Source: Mariannaea sp. PMI_226 (lineage: Eukaryota > Ascomycota > Sordariomycetes > Hypocreales > Nectriaceae). From it: a DNA stretch of 64,000 bases. The first letter of the stretch is position 1. Every line of letters starts with the position of its first letter. This document shows, in pieces, positions 58,808 to 64,000 of this stretch. The DNA lies in assembly GCA_024336345.1 (NCBI GenBank), contig JANFOG010000001.1, positions 2,976,001 to 3,040,000 on the forward strand, given 5' to 3'. Position numbers and translations under genes: made by a program. A model generated the notes under the pieces. The model did not search any database and was not told the DNA's origin. It was given only the letters and a program-made list of their open reading frames with translations.

Positions 58808-61256
58808 CGTGCGAAGTACATAGGCGAGTGAAGCCAAGGCGGGAGGCGACAAGGCGACCGCAGATGCGAATGCGATGGAAGTGATGCCTTTTCGAGATGC
58901 ATCAACAAAGTGTTTGGTTATGACAGATGGCGCGCCGTATGACGACCAAGTGGAGGAGGTGGTGCCTGAGGTAAGGTACGTACCAAGCATGGAATCCGCA
59001 TCCTTGCATGGTGAAGTCCTGCGCCAATCATTGCTGAATGGCGCCTGCCAGGTGCTGGGACGACCCCGTTCCCTCGCGGGGTAGTTCGGTCCAGTACGTA
59101 CCTTCTTCACAATAGGCGGTTACTAACGCGTTAAAGCAAGCAGTCACAACTTCTAGCCAGATAACTAACTACCTTTCTTGACATCCTTCTCACTTGCTCT
59201 AGAGCTTCCAGAAGAACTCGAGCTCCGTGTAGATAAGTAGGTAGGTATTCAAGTGGAGGCTCTCTTAAACAATCAGACTCAACCTTTGCGTTGAAACACT
59301 TGCATCACCCACATTTCGCCGTCTTGGATGAGTCGCGCCGGGTGGGCATATCATGCTGGCACCGAGGAAGAAGCAATGCGGTAACAAACTATAACTCCTG
59401 AATCGCTTTCCTAATTTTTGGCATTACCAGAGGTCATTAGTAGAACCGCGTTGGCATCGAGCTGCTACTCATTACGATTTGGGTCTCAACCTAGTCTCTC
59501 ACCAGCCCACCTTACACACATGCAGCATTGAGCTTTTGTCTCAATGTTACGCGGCCACAGAATAGGGCTATCAAATTGCAGAGCATCTTCAAAGTACGCT
59601 CGCAGAATGAGTATCTATTTTGACGTGTTAGATCGGCCATAGGACCCCCCTCCTCCAACTAACTGAAGACGAAGAGACGCCATGATTGCAAGGCATTGGA
59701 GGTGGTGCAATTGGTCCGATGCAGTGTCAAATCTAATCTACCACTGGTGAGGAAAACCAGGCACGGACTGACTGTGCAGGGCTCCCTGGGCATACGCGCG
59801 CTTCAGAGTGCTGGATCTATGATTTCTCTTCTCAGCCTTCTCGGCCTAATCAATCGAGATCCCTGAGAGACCCTACGTGCTAACCAGACAACACGGTGGT
59901 GGTACGGAGTATATACGAAGTAGACAGGACAGACCATCCCAGAGTAGTGATGACCTATCATTCAATGGTTTAGCCATGTCACTCCTCGGTCTAATTGGTG
60001 TAAAAATGCCGGCCACGTCCCTAGCAAAAGCGAGCACCACAAGCCGGAACAATCCGCAATTACCGAATGGAAGGGCCCCTGGTTTTCGCTCTCGCTCAAC
60101 AACAATTGGCAAATACAGCCGTTGAGGACAAAATCCCGCACGAAATGATCAACCTTTCATCCGGTAATCCTATTGCACAAGGAGGGAAACGGCGCCGACT
60201 CTGTGCCTAAATACTTGTGTGCACTCACAGTATCGCGTTTGCCTTACATGGGTGACAATTGCTACATGTGGTGGCCCATGCTGCTCTGATTGGTCGAAGG
60301 GACACAGGTTCGTTGGCAACCCACCACACTCACTAACACGACCAAACCGCCCTGACGTCAAAGGACGATATCCGTAGTGCCGGTAATATACGTTTGTTAC
60401 CACACAAACAGTCCCTAGTAAGAGCTAATATGCTTCTAATCTTGCCCCTAGGTGTGGTAAGAACGCACTGCTGCTTTCGTCCTTGAGCGTGCCCCCAACT
60501 TATCGAATCCAAATCGAAACATCAATGTCTTGAGGAAACGAAACCACGAATTCACCGCCACTCAATGCTAGTCGTAACTGCGTCAACTCTCGACTTTCAC
60601 ATGCTTTTTTCTTTTACATCTCCAACTAACTGTATAGCTACTAGACCAAGGTCCATTCTGTCTTTATCGTCTGGGGGCCCCTCAAATCCTCCCACGCTTA
60701 GGTCCACGTCAAGCCTCGAACCATCACGGCAACATCTCGCCAAACTCCACCCCCACCACCACCTGGTCATGTTCTGCCACCAAAGAATAGCCGCTCATGG
60801 CTAAGCATGGCACATGTGCGCCGCAAGTGAAGCCTTGCCAGGCCCCTGAAACCGTGCAGTTCTCGGACATGTGCTCTAGCTATTGGCTCACGCCTCCGTC
60901 GCTCACGCGTGTCAGTCGCTGGACCTTGGACCCTGGCTGCGGGGAATCAACATTCGGCAGATAGGGTCCCAACAAAGATATTCCCAGGGTGCAGTTGCGC
61001 ATGTACGTATCTAGCAACAAGCCTTTTGACTGAGGGGCTTCAGACACGCGCCCCATGCTTACAAGTTTGGTGGGCAACTTTCCTGGTGCTACAATTCCCG
61101 TTCGTATGTATATATCCTTGGACCACCATTGCCATGCTCGTCTGCCTTGTCCCATCTCCCAACTTAACTACGTGGACAGTATTCAACACTGCGATTTACC
61201 AATTAGCACGTCTTCAACCACCTTCTATTACTCTCCCTGAACGATGAGAGAGTATC
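58808..61256. other. Divergent intergenic region, Ada3 / BTA1
   Basis: About 2.4 kb carrying both promoters. An open frame continues upstream of the Ada3 start to 59110 but looks like leader sequence. A CCAAT pentamer lies at 61199-61203, 54 bp before the BTA1 start. I saw no canonical CACGTG phosphate-response site near BTA1. No gene is supported. Confidence 0.5.
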
Positions 61257-64000
61257 ATGGCTTCTCATGTATGTTCTCCCATACCACATATTCTCTTCCT
61301 CTCGCACGATATCCGGGCACAGCTAACCGCTATTCTCTCTTAGGGACTTAACATTTTGGGACTGGGTTCTATACAGACCCTCGTCGCCGGAGTTGCAGCG
61401 GCTGCAATTAGCACCCTCTGCGTTTCCTCTGTCTTCAATGTGAAGTCCGACCAGAACCCAGGCGTAATCAGATCCTTCTTCATCTTTTTTTACTCTTGTT
61501 TCATCAAGCCTCACCAGGGCGACTCTAAGGGCAACCAACAAGATGCCCTCGAGAGCTTCTACAAGAAGCAAGCCGGGGCTTATGATGCCACGCGGAGGCT
61601 TCTCCTCCGCGGCCGTGAGGATATGCTGGCGCTAGTTGCCGCCCAGCTTCAATCCAAGACCGAGACCAACAAGAACAAGCGAGTTTGGGTTGATGTAGGC
61701 TACATTCTTTTTACTCCCAAACCCAAGTATCTGCAAATCCTTTTGCTAATGCATAATTTATCTGTAGATTGGCGGCGGTACTGGTTTCAACATTGAGGCC
61801 ATGGCTGAGTTCGTCGATGTCCCGAACTACTTCACGAGCGTGTATCTCGTCGACTTCTCTCCTTCTCTCTGCGAGGTGGCCAAGAAGCGATTTGAACGAC
61901 TCGGCTGGAAGAATGTTAGAGTCGTCTGTGAAGATGCTCGCAAGTTCCGTCTCGAGGACTATGAGTCTGGCTCTGCCTCGGCCTCGGCCCCTCCCCGATC
62001 TCCGGCTCTGAGCTACTTCTCTAAGCCGCGCCCGGACTATGGTGGCGCCGACCTCATCACCATGTCATACAGCTTGTCCATGATTGTAAGTGCCAGCAAT
62101 GTCTATAAACTTAGCAATTAAGGTTTCTTCTCAAATTTGATCTCGTAAAGAAATGGCTAACGTGTTCTCTCCCACCGCAGCCTGACTACTATTCAGTGAT
62201 TGACTCGGTCATCTCACTTCTGTCTCCCCAGGGCATCCTGGGAGTGGTGGACTTTTATGTCCAGAACAAGGTCGACTTTGCTTTCCGTAACTATACCGGT
62301 GGTCTCGTCGATCGTCATGTCAACTTCCTCTCTCGAGCTTTCTGGCGCTCTTGGTTCGATTTTGATCGTGTTGGTCTCGAGCCTAGTCGCCGAGACTACC
62401 TTGAATACAAGTTCGGTACCGTTCTCAATGTCAACACTCGCAACCAAAGCCTTGGAGCCATCCCTTACTATATCTGGCTTGGATGCCATAAGAAGCCCTT
62501 CTCGTCGTCTAGTCTTCCTCATGAGATTGTTGAGCGCATCGACGCTCTGGCTACGGAGTCGCCCTACCTGCACCCCGCCAACCAGGGTGATGCTCTTACT
62601 CGAGCTATCGAAAAGTCTGCTCCAGAAATCCGCTCCAAGGCTTTTATCACCGCTGTTCAGAATCTCTCATCCAATTTGCCACTTCCCTCGTTCTTCTATC
62701 AGAATCACCACTGGCGTATTTACTACGATGACCAGCTTAAGAAGCACACCCAGTTCAATGATGAGTACATCTACGCTTTCACTTGGGAAGACACCCGTGT
62801 CGATGAGCGGCTTCTGAAGCTTGGCCCTGATGATAAGGTTCTCGCCATCACCTCAGCTGGTGACAATATTCTCTCTTATCTTACCCAGAGCCCTGCCCGG
62901 GTCCACGCCGTCGATCTGAATCCAACCCAGAACCACTTGCTCGAGCTCAAGGCTGCTGCCTATACTGCTGGTCTTCCCTACGATGACTTCTGGAAGATCT
63001 TCGGTGACGGAAAGCATTCTCAGTTTCGCGATATTCTTGTCCACAAGTTGTCTCCTCATCTTTCTGGCCGCGCTTTCCAGTACTGGCTGAAGAATGTCCA
63101 GGTCTTCCAGAACAGCAACGGATATGGTCTCTATGATACTGGTGGTTCGCGCCATGCGATCCGTGTTTTCCGTTGGATCGCTCGTATCTTCGGTCTTCAA
63201 ACAGCCGTCAAGCAGCTTCTTGAGGCCAAGACTCTCAATGAGCAGCGTGAAATATGGCGCAAGAAGATTCGTCCTGCCCTTTTGTCCAAACTTGTGTGCA
63301 ACCTTGTGGTCGCTCAGGAAAGCTTTCTCTGGGCCGCGCTTGGTGTGCCCAAGAACCAGCTAGCTATGATTGAAGCTGATCATGCCCAGTCTGATCTTGT
63401 CAAGGGGCGGAAGCCAGTTGCCAAGAACACTCGCTCCCACGCTATCTGGCATTACATGGTCAACACGCTTGACCCTGTCGCCGAGGAGACTCACATTGCG
63501 GAGGATAACCCGTACTACTACGTTACCCTTGCCGGAAAGTTCTCCCGCAAGTGCCATCCTGACTACCTCAGCCCCAACGCTCATGCCAAGCTCTCGCGTC
63601 CCAATGCTCTCGACGGCCTTCGCATCCACACCGACGAGCTCGAAGAGGTCATTGCGCGTATTACCCCCGGCACGCTGACAGTGGCTGTCGTCATGGACAG
63701 TATGGACTGGTTTGACCCTGGCGCCCGCGCTGCTGCCCAGCAGATTACGAAGCTCAACCGTGCCCTCGCGATGGGCGGCCGTGTACTTCTGCGATCATCC
63801 GCTCTCGCCCCCTGGTACATCAAGGAGTTTGAGGCTCACGGATTCACAGCTAAGCGTCACGGTGCCCGTATTGATGGGGCTTGCATTGACCGTGTCAACA
63901 TGTATGCCTCTTGCTGGATCTGTACTAAGACTGAGAACCTGCCACCTCCGACTCCTGAGATGGACCGCATTGGAGGCGCTGACATTACAAACTTGACTCT
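61257..64000 (+). CDS. bta1: Betaine lipid synthase BTA1 (3' end cut by the window)
   Basis: Bifunctional enzyme making the phosphorus-free membrane lipid DGTS from diacylglycerol and S-adenosylmethionine: the BtaA activity transfers the 3-amino-3-carboxypropyl group and the BtaB activity N-methylates the product. It is expected in the ER. Exons are 61257-61268, 61344-61694, 61768-62085 and 62181 to the edge; introns are 75, 73 and 95 bp, all phase 0. The first exon encodes only MASH. A hydrophobic segment follows (about 10-35, TLVAGVAAAAISTL), and another near FFIFFYSCF. The methyltransferase motif VWVDIGGGTGFN (118-129) is restored by splicing and marks the N-terminal BtaB-like domain. The BtaA-like domain starts near 420 (FTWEDTRVDERLL, AITSAGDNILSYL, VHAVDLNPTQNHLLE). 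This BtaB-BtaA order is the reverse of the algal enzyme. 833 residues are present; the end is missing. Confidence 0.93.

Noticed and set aside
58808..59110. N-terminal extension of Ada3
   Set aside because: The frame is open, but its sequence is unlike the conserved protein and contains splice-like and leader-like sequence; the ATG at 58807 is preferred.
62214..62573. Antisense and alternate-frame ORFs within BTA1, including a 205-codon + strand frame at 62200
   Set aside because: They overlap the conserved BTA1 exon and have no recognisable content.

Overview
The window is nuclear DNA of a filamentous ascomycete, most likely a Sordariomycete and possibly Hypocreales (inference from gene content and intron style). 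Spliceosomal introns are mostly 55-170 bp, with GTAAGT/GTATGT-type donors and pyrimidine-AG acceptors. Coding sequence covers only about 36% of the window. Long gene-poor stretches lie between conserved housekeeping and developmental genes. I see no transposon, rRNA, convincing tRNA or CRISPR array.

Layout. 1-8357: gene-poor, with one weak small ORF (1809-2087). 8358-10032 (+): a Myb/SANT-like transcription factor. 15016-18210 (+): a GH47 EDEM-type alpha-mannosidase with a C-terminal PA domain. 18872-19587 (-): adenine phosphoribosyltransferase. 25961-27962 (-): an uncharacterised polytopic membrane protein. 28859-30181 (-): peroxin PEX2. 31812-33605 (+): an uncharacterised two-helix membrane protein. 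34447-36698 (-): a PA-TM-RING ubiquitin ligase. 41658-44861 (-): HET-C. 49989-51689 (+): an HMG-box protein. 52477-55511 (-): urease. 56749-58807 (-): Ada3/Ngg1 of SAGA. 61257 to the window end (+): betaine lipid synthase BTA1, cut by the right edge.

The genes do not form a cluster or pathway. They are independent units for ER quality control (EDEM), purine salvage (APRT), peroxisome import (PEX2), endomembrane ubiquitination (PA-TM-RING), self/non-self recognition (HET-C), chromatin and transcription (HMG box, Ada3, Myb-like factor), nitrogen use (urease) and membrane lipids (BTA1). For the spliced genes I rebuilt exons by hand from splice consensus and reading-frame phase; each complete model closes in frame. 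The best points for a second look are the 5' end of the PA-TM-RING gene (a 5-codon uORF sharing ATGA with the probable start, two 25-nt coding exons, no visible signal peptide), the repeat tail of HET-C, the BtaB-BtaA domain order of BTA1, tandem GATA sites upstream of urease, and two conserved-looking membrane proteins with no recognisable family.
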